Shown here one piece after another: positions 43,522 through 56,176 of a stretch of DNA of 64,000 nt. The DNA comes from Pelagibius sp028280305. GTDB lineage: Bacteria; Pseudomonadota; Alphaproteobacteria; Kiloniellales; Kiloniellaceae. A program made the position numbers and the translations under genes. The stretch lies in the NCBI RefSeq assembly GCF_965233615.1, contig NZ_OZ247495.1, one strand, 5' to 3'. Each line of letters opens with the position of its first letter. Positions within the stretch are counted from its first letter, which is position 1. The notes under the pieces are model-generated. The model saw nothing but the letters and a program-made list of their open reading frames with translations, made no database searches and had not been told where the DNA came from.

Positions 43522-44059
43522 CGACTTCTTGGCGGCTCTGAAGGCCGAACGCAAAATTCAAAGAGTGTTTTCTCGTTACATTCGCGGATGCGATCGGCGC
43601 GATTACGATCTCGTTTGGGAAGCCCGTCACGATGACGCCTACGACGATCATGGTCCCTACAAGGGCGAGCCCGAAGGCTAAATCGAATGGATCCTCGAAT
43701 ACAACAACTCGGCCTATCAGATGATGCATCACTGCGGGCCATGTCATATCGAGTTGCACGGAGACGTCGCCGCCGTGGAAACCTGTTGCATTCTGCTGCA
43801 GCAGATGACGGCGACCGTTGACGGCGTCCAGGGACACAGACAGATTGTGATTCCACTTCGGTATGTTGATCCCTTCGAGAAACGAGATGGAGCTTGGCGC
43901 ATAGTCCACCGCATCGTTGTCTATGAGCAACTAAGCGACGAACCGCTGTTGCTTGAAAAGGCGGAAGGGCAACGCCGTCTTGGGCCACAATTTACACAGG
44001 CACAGCGATCCAAAGACGACCCCATCTTCAGCATTCTGCATGCGATGAAACCGGCTTGA
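43514..44059 (+). pseudogene. SnoaL/NTF2-like protein gene interrupted by an in-frame stop
   Basis: The frame from the ATG at 43514 encodes MSDDFLAALKAERKIQRVFSR and DRRDYDLVWEARHDDAYDDHG, typical of the SnoaL-like (NTF2-fold) family, and meets TAA at 43679-43681 after GEPEG. The same frame continues directly as IEWILEYNNSAYQMMHHCG through GAWRIVHRIVVYEQLSDEP to a TGA at 44057-44059. Homology-like content therefore spans the stop with no frameshift, pointing to a nonsense mutation (a single codon such as TTC to TAA), or less likely readthrough. The intact product would be about 181 residues. Last gene of the TRAP locus. Confidence 0.75.
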
Positions 44060-44161
44060 CCCAAGCTTCAAATGACGAGTGTGTAGTCTTCGGGCTCATC
44101 ACTGCTGAAGCGTCTGCGCTGCGACCTGATGTCTGTGACTTCTACTCCTGGCAAATCCAAT

Positions 44162-45020
44162 GCTTTAGGTAGTGCACTCATAAATCTATTTTCAAGATCA
44201 GCGGTTTGTGATTCTGTGATGGTCTGGTTTGGCGTTCGGAGGAGAGCATGTCACGCTATGATCTTACGGAGCTGGAATGGCGGTTCATCCAACCGATTCT
44301 GCCGAACAAGGTGAGGGGTGTGCAGCGGCGCGATGACCGGCAGGTTCTGAATGGCATCTTCTACGTGTTGCGCACCGGCTGTCCGTGGCGCGACCTGCCC
44401 GGGCGCTACGGCCCCTATACCACTGTGTACAACCGCTTCCGCCGCTGGACCCGGGCCGGCGTCTGGGACCGGGTCATGGACGCGGTGGTGGATGCTCACA
44501 ACGGCGATGTGGTGATGATCGACGGCACGTCGGTGCGCGTGCATCACGCCGGGGCCACGCTCAAAAAAACGATCCCCGACGATGCATGGGTCGTTCACGT
44601 GGCGGTCTGACCACAAAAATCCACGTTCTGGTCAATGAATGGGGGCTACCGTTGAAGGTCCACCTGACGCCGGGACAGGCCCATGACGGGCCGGTGGCGC
44701 CGCTTCTGCTGGGGGACTTGCAACCCGGACAGGCTGTTCTGGCCGACAAGGCATACGACGCCAACCACATTCGAAACCTGATCTGGGAGAAGGGAGCGGA
44801 AGCGGTGATCCCCTCCAAATCCGACCGCAAGATACCGATCCCATTCGACCGGGAACTCTATCGTCAACGCAACAAGGTCGAGCGCTTCATCGGCCGTATC
44901 AAGAAATCCTTCCGGCGCATCGCAACCCGATACGACAAGACATCACATGCCTTCCTCGCCTTCATCAAAATCGCCGCTGTCAGAATCTGGTGCGAAGCTT
45001 ATGAGTCCGCTACCTAAAGC
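44162..45020 (+). mobile_element. IS5-family insertion sequence (IS427-like group)
   Basis: An 859-bp element bounded by terminal inverted repeats: GCTTTAGGTAG-TGC-ACTCATAA at the left and its imperfect complement at the right end (20 of 22 positions). AT flanks both ends, a possible 2-bp target duplication. It contains two overlapping transposase frames joined at an A7 tract, as in frameshifting IS5-family members. It sits just beyond the broken SnoaL-like gene. Confidence 0.85.
44248..45017 (+). CDS. IS5-family transposase, two frames (orfA 44248-44610, orfB to 45017)
   Basis: The first frame (120 residues) carries the DUF4096-type N-terminus: LTELEWRFIQPILPN, LNGIFYVLRTGCPWRDLPGR and VMIDGTSVRVHH with the first catalytic Asp. 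The second, in the -1 frame, carries GRSRGGLTTKIHVLVNEWG, the second Asp in VLADKAYDA and the Glu in KVERFIGRIKKSFRR. Slippage at CAAAAAAAC (44572-44580) would join them into one DDE transposase of about 255 residues. RBS GGAGGAGA precedes the ATG at 44248. Both halves look complete, so the element may be active. Confidence 0.85.
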
Positions 45021-45364
45021 ATCAAGAACATCCTTGCGGAAATCCACCCTGTCGAACTTGGCGGTCCTTGTACCGCCAACTTTTTTGTGTCGACACGAGG
45101 ATTTTAGCCGGCCCATCAGTATGGTTGGGTACCCCAAGAACGGGCGGAAGACTATTTGCCTTATCTGGTGGGACGACCGATTTGTGATCTAAAAGCTGAC
45201 ATTCGTCCAGTTTGAGCGGAGTAGCTGAGATGGGTCGCTTTGAGCCTGAGCCGCTTGCGGTGGCCTCGGCTGGACCTTGCTCGGCCCGCCGATGCCAGCG
45301 GCAAGAATCGGCCAGAAACGGTCGTTGCCTTGGTTGTATTAGATGACTGGAATGCGGGGTGGAT

Positions 45365-45448
45365 TCAACTGATCGCCGCAACACACTCGGCGAACCTGTC
45401 CGCCGGGGTTTGATATTGCAAGGTCTTGCGCGGCCGTGCGTGAATTGC
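45365..45448 (-). pseudogene. IS30-family transposase relic (C-terminal end)
   Basis: On the minus strand the last 27 codons before the stop at 45365 read ARPRKTLQYQTPADRFAECV and a few more residues, the recognisable C-terminus of IS30 transposases (RPRKTLG/QY-TPAE-F). Upstream coding is lost. The 45021-45710 interval otherwise shows only short decayed frames; TTGGTTGCGAGGGGC at 45501 resembles the start of the interspersed repeats. Confidence 0.6.
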
Positions 45449-45710
45449 CGTCGTCGTACGCAGTTGTTGAGCCCCTGATACTCTGGCTGGAGTTGTGTCG
45501 TTGGTTGCGAGGGGCACCGATGGAAGAACCGCAAAACCGGGGCCCCGATTTGAACCTACCAACGCATCGCAGGTTGTGGATAGCCCCACCTGGGTTTGGA
45601 TTAGTCATTGGTATGTATAAGACTTTAGAGATCTATAGACTTTCGCCGTAGACCACGATGATCACGATGTTAAGTACAGTATCGTGGATTCTGATGCCAT
45701 TTTTGCGGGG

Positions 45711-45787
<77 letters not shown>

Positions 45788-45926
45788 TTATGGGTGTTTT
45801 TGGTTCGGCCATTGCGCAAGAGCAATGGCCGGATGTTGTTTGAGCCGGTGTTGTTCCGGGTTGGGTTTCTGTGTCGGATTTTTGTGTGTTGATCTTTTGC
45901 GTGCTTGCCCTTGCGTGCTTGGAAGA

Positions 45927-46042
45927 CTTGGCGGCGACCTACTCTCCCACGCCTTAAGACGCAGTACCATCGGCGCTGAGGGTTTTCACGGCCGAGTTCG
46001 GGATGGGATCGGGTGTTTAACCCCTCGCCATGGCCACCAAGT
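45927..46042 (-). rRNA. rrf: 5S ribosomal RNA
   Basis: About 116 nt. The minus strand reads ACTTGGTGGCCATGGCGAGG at the 5' end, includes ACCCGATCCCATCCCGAACT (loop-A/B region) and closes with AGAGTAGGTCGCCGCCAAG. Ends are approximate. It lies between 23S and tRNA-fMet. Confidence 0.93.
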
Positions 46043-46177
46043 CGTCGAAGCACGCAAAGGAAGGTTTGTGAGGTGTGCCCTTTTGGGGAGGGCTACCGGG
46101 TTATTTGAGGTCTGGAGATTTATCACTGGTCGTGACGGGTGTTTCGTATCTTTCCGGTTTGCTTGCGCAAACCAGAG

Positions 46178-48932
<2,755 letters not shown>

Positions 48933-49320
48933 AACGAAATCCCGTCACGCCCAGAGATAAATCCCCAGGCACAACGTTTAACTCAGACTTCGATATCCAA
49001 CCCCCACCTCCTGTAACAGAGAGCAAGGGTCGAATTAAGACCCGGCAAGAAACCCTGCATGACCCCCTCACCAGCCCAGCGATCCCCCAAAGGGGGCCGG
49101 GCGGCGGAAAGCCATGAAAGCTTCTCACCTCACAAAAATCCGATCCACAGTATCAAACAACAACAGGCGCCGCGCGAGCGGGCCCGTAAACGGGACAGGC
49201 GCCACAACGGCGCCTAAAACTTTAATTCCATCGATGAAAGATATAGTCGCCGCTCAGTCCTCGCTAAAAGCGGCTGCGCGCCTGTCAGGCCCGGCCCAGA
49301 TTTCTAGAGAGCCTTTCCGT

Positions 49321-49381
49321 ATCGCTCGGCAAAAAACAGTCCCCCGGACTGTTTTTCGGACTGTTTTTCCTGGCGAGCGAT
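49321..49381 (-). repeat. Hairpin repeat abutting the 3' end of tRNA-Ala (copy 1)
   Basis: ATCGCTCG (49321-49328) and CGAGCGAT (49374-49381) frame AAAAACAGTCC-CCC-GGACTGTTTTT, which here carries a second GGACTGTTTTT. The second copy at 49539-49586 abuts tRNA-Ile. The outer arms pair across, giving a long stem likely used in precursor processing. Confidence 0.65.
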
Positions 49382-49456
49382 GGTGGAGGCGGACGGGATC
49401 GAACCGACGACCTGAAGCTTGCAAAGCTACCGCTCTCCCAACTGAGCTACGCCCCC
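49381..49456 (-). tRNA. tRNA-Ala (TGC)
   Basis: 76 nt, minus strand, starting GGGGGCGTAGCTCAG and ending CCTCCACCA. Anticodon TGC is read from 49421-49423; the T-arm sequence is GGTTCGATCC. Standard spacer tRNA between 16S and 23S. Confidence 0.96.
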
Positions 49457-49538
49457 TTGGATCTGCGCAGGTATCAGGCCTGATGTAAGTCCCGAGCGCC
49501 CGATAGGCCGGCGCTTCTTCCGCAAAGAGCTTTTCACT

Positions 49539-49586
49539 ATCGCTCGGCAAAAACAGTCCCCCGGACTGTTTTTCCTGGCGAGCGAT
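49539..49586 (-). repeat. Hairpin repeat abutting the 3' end of tRNA-Ile (copy 2)
   Basis: ATCGCTCGG ... CAGTCC-CCC-GGACTG ... CGAGCGAT, the shorter form of the repeat at 49321-49381. About ten nucleotides to its left are also shared with copy 1 (GAGC-TTTTC type). Its position directly 3' of the tRNA CCA suggests an RNase III-type processing stem. Confidence 0.65.
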
Positions 49587-49662
49587 GGTGGGCCAGGGAA
49601 GACTTGAACTTCCGACCTCACGCTTATCAAGCGCGCGCTCTAACCAACTGAGCTACTGGCCC
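49586..49662 (-). tRNA. tRNA-Ile (GAT)
   Basis: 77 nt, minus strand, starting GGGCCAGTAGCTCAG and ending CTGGCCCACCA. Anticodon GAT is read from 49626-49628. First spacer tRNA after 16S. Confidence 0.96.
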
Positions 49663-49907
49663 CTTTGAGCTATGGACCGGTTCAGTGGTCCGGCTGAGCG
49701 CGTCTTCCAAAAGGAAGATGCCTTTAAGCCTGTCTTTCATCCATGGAAGGGATACGCAGACGGCGGACCTGGCGCCTTGCCGGATCTGCCTTGTTACAGG
49801 CGCTGCAAGCAGCACCTGTGGGATCTTTCGTCTTCGGCGTTTTTTGTAAGCAATCGTCTTGAGTTCTCTGGCCCTTATGTCTTTCGACTGGCCAGAGGCT
49901 CGGGACG

Positions 49908-51412
<1,505 letters not shown>

Positions 51413-51752
51413 TTGACCTCACTCGAAAGCCCCAATTCTCCATAAGGAAAACCAGAACCCCAAGCTCATCAACGGGATCCTCTCAATTAAACGCGCGAAA
51501 TCTTCCAACTAAACCCAGCATCAGCCCAGCCCCAGCAAAAACCAAAGCCAAACCAATAGCCAGACCGTCAAAAGATCCGTCATTTCCATGAATACGCGAA
51601 CATCAAAAGGCCCCAATGCCAAAACATCAAAACCCCAGACAATCCAGGCTCAACAACAAGCCCGCCGCCCGCGTATCCCTTCCATATCAAACAATGTCAA
51701 ACAGCAGCGCGGCAGCGTTTGGCTCGGGGCCTTGGCTGCCGCGGAGGCCGGG

Positions 51753-51781
51753 TTATAGGGCCCGCCCAGGGGGACTGTCAA
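51753..51781 (-). promoter_or_regulatory. Ribosomal RNA operon promoter
   Basis: On the minus strand TTGACA (51776-51781), a 17-nt GC-rich spacer and CTATAA (51753-51758) form a consensus sigma-70 promoter about 340 nt upstream of 16S. The 51413-51996 interval holds this promoter and the rrn leader; no gene is seen. Confidence 0.75.
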
Positions 51782-51996
51782 ACCCTTTGTGAAAAGAATT
51801 TTAAGGCTGCGGGAAGTTTTTCGGTCCCGCCGTGTCATAGCATGGGCATTAACCGCCTTTGAGGTTGACAACCCCTTGTACGATCAGCGATTTTCAAAAT
51901 TTAGTTAACGATTTGGTGGTATCACATTTACCGCCGTCGTGGCTGGCCACGGGGGGCCTTCCATAGATTCGTCCAGTTGCGGAGCTTTTTGATATC

Positions 51997-53562
51997 GTGA
52001 CGAACCGTCAAGCAGGGCTCGAATCGCTCGTGCGATTCGCGAAGAAAGTCAGTTTTCCCGCAATTCTCGCCATTCCGCTGGTCGGCGGCGCCGTCGCCGC
52101 CAGTTGGTCCTCGGCCGACATCACCGGCAGCGACAGCCTGCCGGCGAAAGCGCAGGGTCCGGCAGCGATCACGCCGAACGAAGTCTTGCCGGCCGGCGTC
52201 TCTCCCGCCGCCGGTGACAAATCCGACCCCCTGGCCCAGCAGCAGACGGCTTTGCCCCCTGAGGCACTGTCCAGCGAACCGCTGCCGAGAGCCTCTTCTC
52301 TCACCGTTGCCGGCACCCTCGCCCAGCAGGGCGAAGCCGAAGCTCTGGAAGAGTCGGAGGCCGCACCGCCGCCGATCACCCGCCAGATCGTCGTCGCCCC
52401 GGGCGACACCTTGATGAAGCTGCTGGTCCAATCCGGTGTGGAGCGCCAGCACGCCTATCAGGCGGTCACCGCCATGGAGCCGGTCTTTTCCGCCCGGCGC
52501 CTGAGGCCCGGCCAGGAAATCGACCTCGCTTTCGCCGATACCGGCGATACCGGGACCGAGAGCGACAGCCTTGGCCCCCTGCTTGCGGTCAGTTTCCGCC
52601 CCACCCTGGAACGCGACATCCAGATCAGCCGCGCCGATCCGGCCGAAGACTTCGCCGCCGAGGCCATCGAGCGCCCCGTGGCGCGGCAATTGGCCTATGC
52701 CCAGGGCAGCATCCAGTCGAGCCTCTCGGTCGCCGCCCGCGAGGTCAACGTCCCCAACCCGGTGCTGGCAGAGGCGATCCGCGCCTTCAGCTACGACGTC
52801 GACTTCCAGCGCGAGATCCAAAAGGGCGACGACTTCGAATTTTTCTACGAGATCTTCGTCGACGAAGACGGCCGACAGGTGCGTACCGGCGAACTGCTGT
52901 TCGCCGCCATGACCCTTTCCGGCAGCCGCACGGAGCTCTATCACTACGAGCGCAGCGACGGCAGCGCCGACTTCTACACGCCGAAAGGCACCTCGGTGCG
53001 CCGATCGCTGATGCGCACACCGATCGACGGCGCCAGGCTCTCCTCCGGCTTCGGCATGCGCAAGCATCCGATCCTCGGCTATTCGAAAATGCACAAGGGC
53101 ACCGACTTTGCCGCGCCGCGCGGCACCCCGATCTATGCCGCGGGCAACGGTGTCGTTGAAAGAGCCGGGCGCAACGGCGGCTACGGCAAGTATGTGCGCA
53201 TCCGCCACGGCTCCAACTACAAGACCGCCTATGCCCACATGCACCGCTACGGCAAGGGCGTCAAGGCAGGCGCCCGGGTGAAGCAGGGCCAGATCATCGG
53301 CTACGTCGGCTCCACCGGCCGCTCCACCGGTCCGCATCTGCACTACGAGGTCATCCTGAACGGCAAGCAGGTGAACCCCTTGAAGGTCACCCTGCCCCGC
53401 GGCGACAAGCTGAAGAAAAGCGAGATGGCCGACTTCGCCGCCCACCGGGCCGAGGTCGACCGCCAAGTGGCCATCGCCATGGGCGGCATCCTGATGGTAC
53501 AGAAGGCTTGCGAGGATGCGGAGCCTCTGGAGCAGGGTTCGGCGACCGACCGAGAGTGCTGA
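51997..53562 (+). CDS. M23 family metallopeptidase (LytM/MepM-like murein endopeptidase)
   Basis: A 521-residue envelope protein: hydrophobic N-terminal anchor or signal (FPAILAIPLVGGAVAASW, about 20-37), a Pro/Ala/Glu-rich linker, a LysM/OapA-like segment (RQIVVAPGDTLMKLLVQSGV, 129-148), a helical middle domain and a C-terminal M23 domain with zinc ligands His366 and Asp370 (MHKGTDFAAP) and the HLH motif at His447-His449 (PHLHYEV). All catalytic residues are present, so it should cleave peptidoglycan cross-links. GTG start at 51997 with GGAG about 12 nt upstream. Stands alone, divergent from the ribosomal operon. Confidence 0.88.
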   Translation: MTNRQAGLESLVRFAKKVSFPAILAIPLVGGAVAASWSSADITGSDSLPAKAQGPAAITPNEVLPAGVSPAAGDKSDPLAQQQTALPPEALSSEPLPRASSLTVAGTLAQQGEAEALEESEAAPPPITRQIVVAPGDTLMKLLVQSGVERQHAYQAVTAMEPVFSARRLRPGQEIDLAFADTGDTGTESDSLGPLLAVSFRPTLERDIQISRADPAEDFAAEAIERPVARQLAYAQGSIQSSLSVAAREVNVPNPVLAEAIRAFSYDVDFQREIQKGDDFEFFYEIFVDEDGRQVRTGELLFAAMTLSGSRTELYHYERSDGSADFYTPKGTSVRRSLMRTPIDGARLSSGFGMRKHPILGYSKMHKGTDFAAPRGTPIYAAGNGVVERAGRNGGYGKYVRIRHGSNYKTAYAHMHRYGKGVKAGARVKQGQIIGYVGSTGRSTGPHLHYEVILNGKQVNPLKVTLPRGDKLKKSEMADFAAHRAEVDRQVAIAMGGILMVQKACEDAEPLEQGSATDREC

Positions 53563-53664
53563 GCGGGCCAAAAGCCTGAAGACATGAGGACAGGGTCCAT
53601 GCACGGTTGCCTTCTGATCGCCGGTTACCTGGAAAAACGTTCGCGACGCCGAAACTAGGGCTAC

Positions 53665-53681
53665 CTCCCTTGTTCAGGGAG
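53665..53681 (+). terminator. Possible terminator after the M23 gene
   Basis: CTCCCT-TGTTC-AGGGAG hairpin 100 nt downstream of the M23 stop; no good T-run follows. Confidence 0.3.
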
Positions 53682-53768
53682 AGGATTCCGGTTTATCGGT
53701 AGTCATCGCCCCACCCTGGCGGCCAATAGCCGGAGACGGGCCGGGGCGTTCGCGGAGTTTTTCGAATC

Positions 53769-54401
53769 ATGTCCACAGAACTTACGGCGGCGATCGCTGG
53801 CCTCGGCCTGGGCGCGAGCCTGATCATCGCCATCGGCGCCCAGAACGCCTATGTCCTGCGCCAGGGCCTGCGGCGGCAGCATGTTTTTGCCGTCGCCTCC
53901 CTTTGTTTCGTCATCGACGCCGGCCTCATCACCCTGGGGGCGGGCGGTTTCGCCAGCCTGCTGCAGGCCGTACCCAGCCTTCCCGACATCGCCGCCTGGG
54001 GCGGCGCCGCCTTTCTCGGCGCCTACAGCCTGCGGTCCTTCCACGCCGCCCTCAAACCGGGCAGCCTGACGGCGCAGAACGGCGAAGGGACGGCGGGCGG
54101 CAGCCTGCGGGCGGCGGTGCTCACCGTCCTGGCGCTCAGCCTTTTGAACCCCCATGTCTATCTCGACACGGTGATCCTATTGGGCGGTATCGCCGCCCAG
54201 TATCAGGGAACCGAGCGCCTGGCCTTCGCGATCGGCGCCGTCGTCGCATCGGGTCTCTGGTTTTACGGGCTCGGCTTTGGCGCGAGACGTCTGGCGCCGT
54301 TCTTTGCGAGCCCGAAGTCCTGGCGTCTGCTGGATGCTTTCGTCGGCTGCGTCATGGCCGCCATCGCCATCAGTCTGGTGGCCAGCCAGCTAAACGGATA
54401 G
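53769..54401 (+). CDS. LysE/ArgO family amino acid exporter
   Basis: A 210-residue membrane protein with six hydrophobic helices and the LysE/ArgO signatures: GLGASLIIAIGAQNAYVLRQGLRR (about residues 12-35), FVIDAGLITLG, FLGAYSLRSF and LSLLNPHVYLDTVILLGGIAAQ (about 122-143). Members export basic amino acids, mainly arginine or lysine. Apparently monocistronic; no LysG/ArgP regulator is adjacent. Confidence 0.88.
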   Translation: MSTELTAAIAGLGLGASLIIAIGAQNAYVLRQGLRRQHVFAVASLCFVIDAGLITLGAGGFASLLQAVPSLPDIAAWGGAAFLGAYSLRSFHAALKPGSLTAQNGEGTAGGSLRAAVLTVLALSLLNPHVYLDTVILLGGIAAQYQGTERLAFAIGAVVASGLWFYGLGFGARRLAPFFASPKSWRLLDAFVGCVMAAIAISLVASQLNG

Positions 54402-54457
54402 CCCTGGCATCGGGACCGGCCCCGGCCGGCCCCGAACACCTCACCGCCGGACGGGTT

Positions 54458-55339
54458 CTATACCAGATGCTGTTTGAACAGGGCGATGGTCCGCTCCCAC
54501 GACAAATCGGCCGCCGCCTCGTTGAAGCGCGGGGTCGAGTCATTGTGAAAGCCGTGCCGGGTGCCGGGATAAACATGCGCCTCATAGTCGGCCCCGCTGG
54601 CCTTCAGGGCCGCCTCGTAATCGGGCCAGGTCGCATTCACCCGCTCATCGTCTTCTGCATAGTGGATTGCCAAGGCCGCCTTGATCTTCGGCACGTCGGC
54701 GGTTTCCGGCGCCCGGCCATAGTAGGGCGCCCCGGCCGAGAGATCCTCGCCCAAAGCGACCGCCAGAAGGTTGGTCATCATGCCGCCCCAGCAGAAGCCG
54801 GTGGCGCCGAGCTTGCCGCTCGACAGGCTGTGGGACTTCAGAAAACGCGCGGAGTTGATCATGTCCTGACGCAGCTTCGGCTGCTCCAGGGATCTCTGCA
54901 TGGCGCGGCCGTCGTCGTCATTGCCGGGGTAGCCGCCGATCGGGGCGAGCCCGTCCGGCGCCAGAGCCAGGAAACCCTCGACTGCCGCCCGCCGTGCGAC
55001 ATCGGCGATATAGGGGTTGAGGCCCCGATTTTCATGGATCACCAGGACCGCCGGGAAAGGCCCTTCACCGGCCGGCTGGACGAGGTAGCCGCGCATCTCG
55101 CCTGAAGTGCCGCCGGGCGAGGGATAGGTGACGTAGGTCGCCTTGATGCGCTCGTCGTTGAAGGAAATGGTCTCGGCCGCGGCATAGTCCGGCAGCATGG
55201 CCTGCGCCATCGCCAGGCCCGAAACGCCGGCGACGGTGAGGGTCGAAGCCCGGTTCAGGAAATCGCGGCGGCTCAGCCGGCCATGGCAATATGCGTCGTA
55301 GAGTGCGTAAACGCGGTCATCAATCTTCCCTTTGCCCAT
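54458..55339 (-). CDS. Dienelactone hydrolase family protein, Tat-type signal
   Basis: A 293-residue alpha/beta hydrolase of the dienelactone hydrolase family: nucleophile Cys183 in GFCWGG, the conserved HENRGL near residue 102, an acid in HYAEDDERV and catalytic His in RHGFHND near the C-terminus. The N-terminus has SRRDFLNRA (about 23-31) followed by a hydrophobic stretch, a twin-arginine export signal, so the enzyme is probably periplasmic. Related proteins are carboxymethylenebutenolidases; the natural substrate is unknown. Convergent with the LysE-family gene. Confidence 0.87.
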   Translation of the reverse strand: MGKGKIDDRVYALYDAYCHGRLSRRDFLNRASTLTVAGVSGLAMAQAMLPDYAAAETISFNDERIKATYVTYPSPGGTSGEMRGYLVQPAGEGPFPAVLVIHENRGLNPYIADVARRAAVEGFLALAPDGLAPIGGYPGNDDDGRAMQRSLEQPKLRQDMINSARFLKSHSLSSGKLGATGFCWGGMMTNLLAVALGEDLSAGAPYYGRAPETADVPKIKAALAIHYAEDDERVNATWPDYEAALKASGADYEAHVYPGTRHGFHNDSTPRFNEAAADLSWERTIALFKQHLV

Positions 55340-55497
55340 CTCCCTGTCTCCTCTGCCTGTTTGCTGGAACGATCATTCAATTACTTCAGTCAGAGAATAG
55401 CGGCAGCTTCATGAAAACCGGAAGAGACAATCATCGGCTTCACGCGGTCTTGTTGCGCAAGAACCGTCGTCGGGAACAAAAGCTTATTCAGAGATTT

Positions 55498-56148
55498 CTA
55501 ATCGGCAGCATCTTCCGCCAAGGGCCAGGACGGCCGGGACATGGCAAAAACCTCGTCCACCCTGGTGTAGTCCATGTAGCCGAGGCGGGCGATGGGCTTC
55601 AGCTTGGCCATGTCGACCAGGCCGTCGGTCAAGACCGCTTCGTCGATGTGGAGACCGATCACCTGGCCGAAGACCACGGCGTTGCGCGCCGTCGGGTCGT
55701 CCGAGGGCAGGTCGACGGTCTGCAGATAGGTGCATTCCATGTGGATGGGCGAAGCCTTCACCCGCGGCGGGGCCACCAGCGTCGACGGAATCATCTCAAG
55801 CCCGGCAACTTCGGCTTCGTTCACACCGGCCGGGGCCGGGGCCGAGGTCTGGTTCATCGCCTCTCGCAAGTCCCAGGTAACGACGTTGCAGACGAACTCC
55901 CCGGTGCGCTCGACATTGGCCAAAGAGTCCTTGGCGCCATCCGGCGGGCCGTCGGCCTTACGCCCGCCCGGGGCGAACATCACCACCGGCGGGTCGCCGG
56001 CCACGCCGTTGAAGAAGCTGTAGGGGGCGAGGTTCACCCTTCCCGCCTCGTCGACGGAGGTGATCCATCCAATGGGACGCGGCACCACACAGGCCTTGAA
56101 AGGGTTGTGCGGCAGACCGTGGTCGCCGACCCGGGTATCGTAGAACAT
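55498..56148 (-). CDS. Flavin reductase-like (DIM6/NTAB) family protein
   Basis: A 216-residue FMN-binding split-barrel protein: MFYDTRVGDHGLPHNPFKACVVPRPIGWI with the family's RPIGW motif, NLAPYSFFNGVAGDPPVVMFAPG (about residues 45-67) and KDSLANVERTGEFVCNVVT. The ATG at 56148 has GGGGGAG about 5 nt upstream, which settles the start; the frame is open further upstream into clpB. Located 28 nt after clpB on the same strand. Likely a flavin reductase or flavin-dependent oxidoreductase; partner unknown. Confidence 0.87.
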   Translation of the reverse strand: MFYDTRVGDHGLPHNPFKACVVPRPIGWITSVDEAGRVNLAPYSFFNGVAGDPPVVMFAPGGRKADGPPDGAKDSLANVERTGEFVCNVVTWDLREAMNQTSAPAPAGVNEAEVAGLEMIPSTLVAPPRVKASPIHMECTYLQTVDLPSDDPTARNAVVFGQVIGLHIDEAVLTDGLVDMAKLKPIARLGYMDYTRVDEVFAMSRPSWPLAEDAAD

Positions 56149-56176
56149 CAGGCTCCCCCTACAAACGCCGGCAGGC

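Noticed and set aside
45653..45687. CCACGAT/ATCGTGG inverted repeat as terminator of the ribosomal operon
   Set aside because: Only 7 bp with a 21-nt loop and no T-run; not convincing.
51928..53604. 558-residue minus-strand open frame
   Set aside because: Antisense shadow of the M23 peptidase gene, whose catalytic motifs are clear on the plus strand.
53641..53768. Riboswitch upstream of the LysE/ArgO gene
   Set aside because: The interval is too short and shows no recognisable lysine or other riboswitch core.
53903..55105. 400-residue plus-strand open frame
   Set aside because: Runs out of frame through the LysE-family gene and antisense through the dienelactone hydrolase gene; both have clear signatures.
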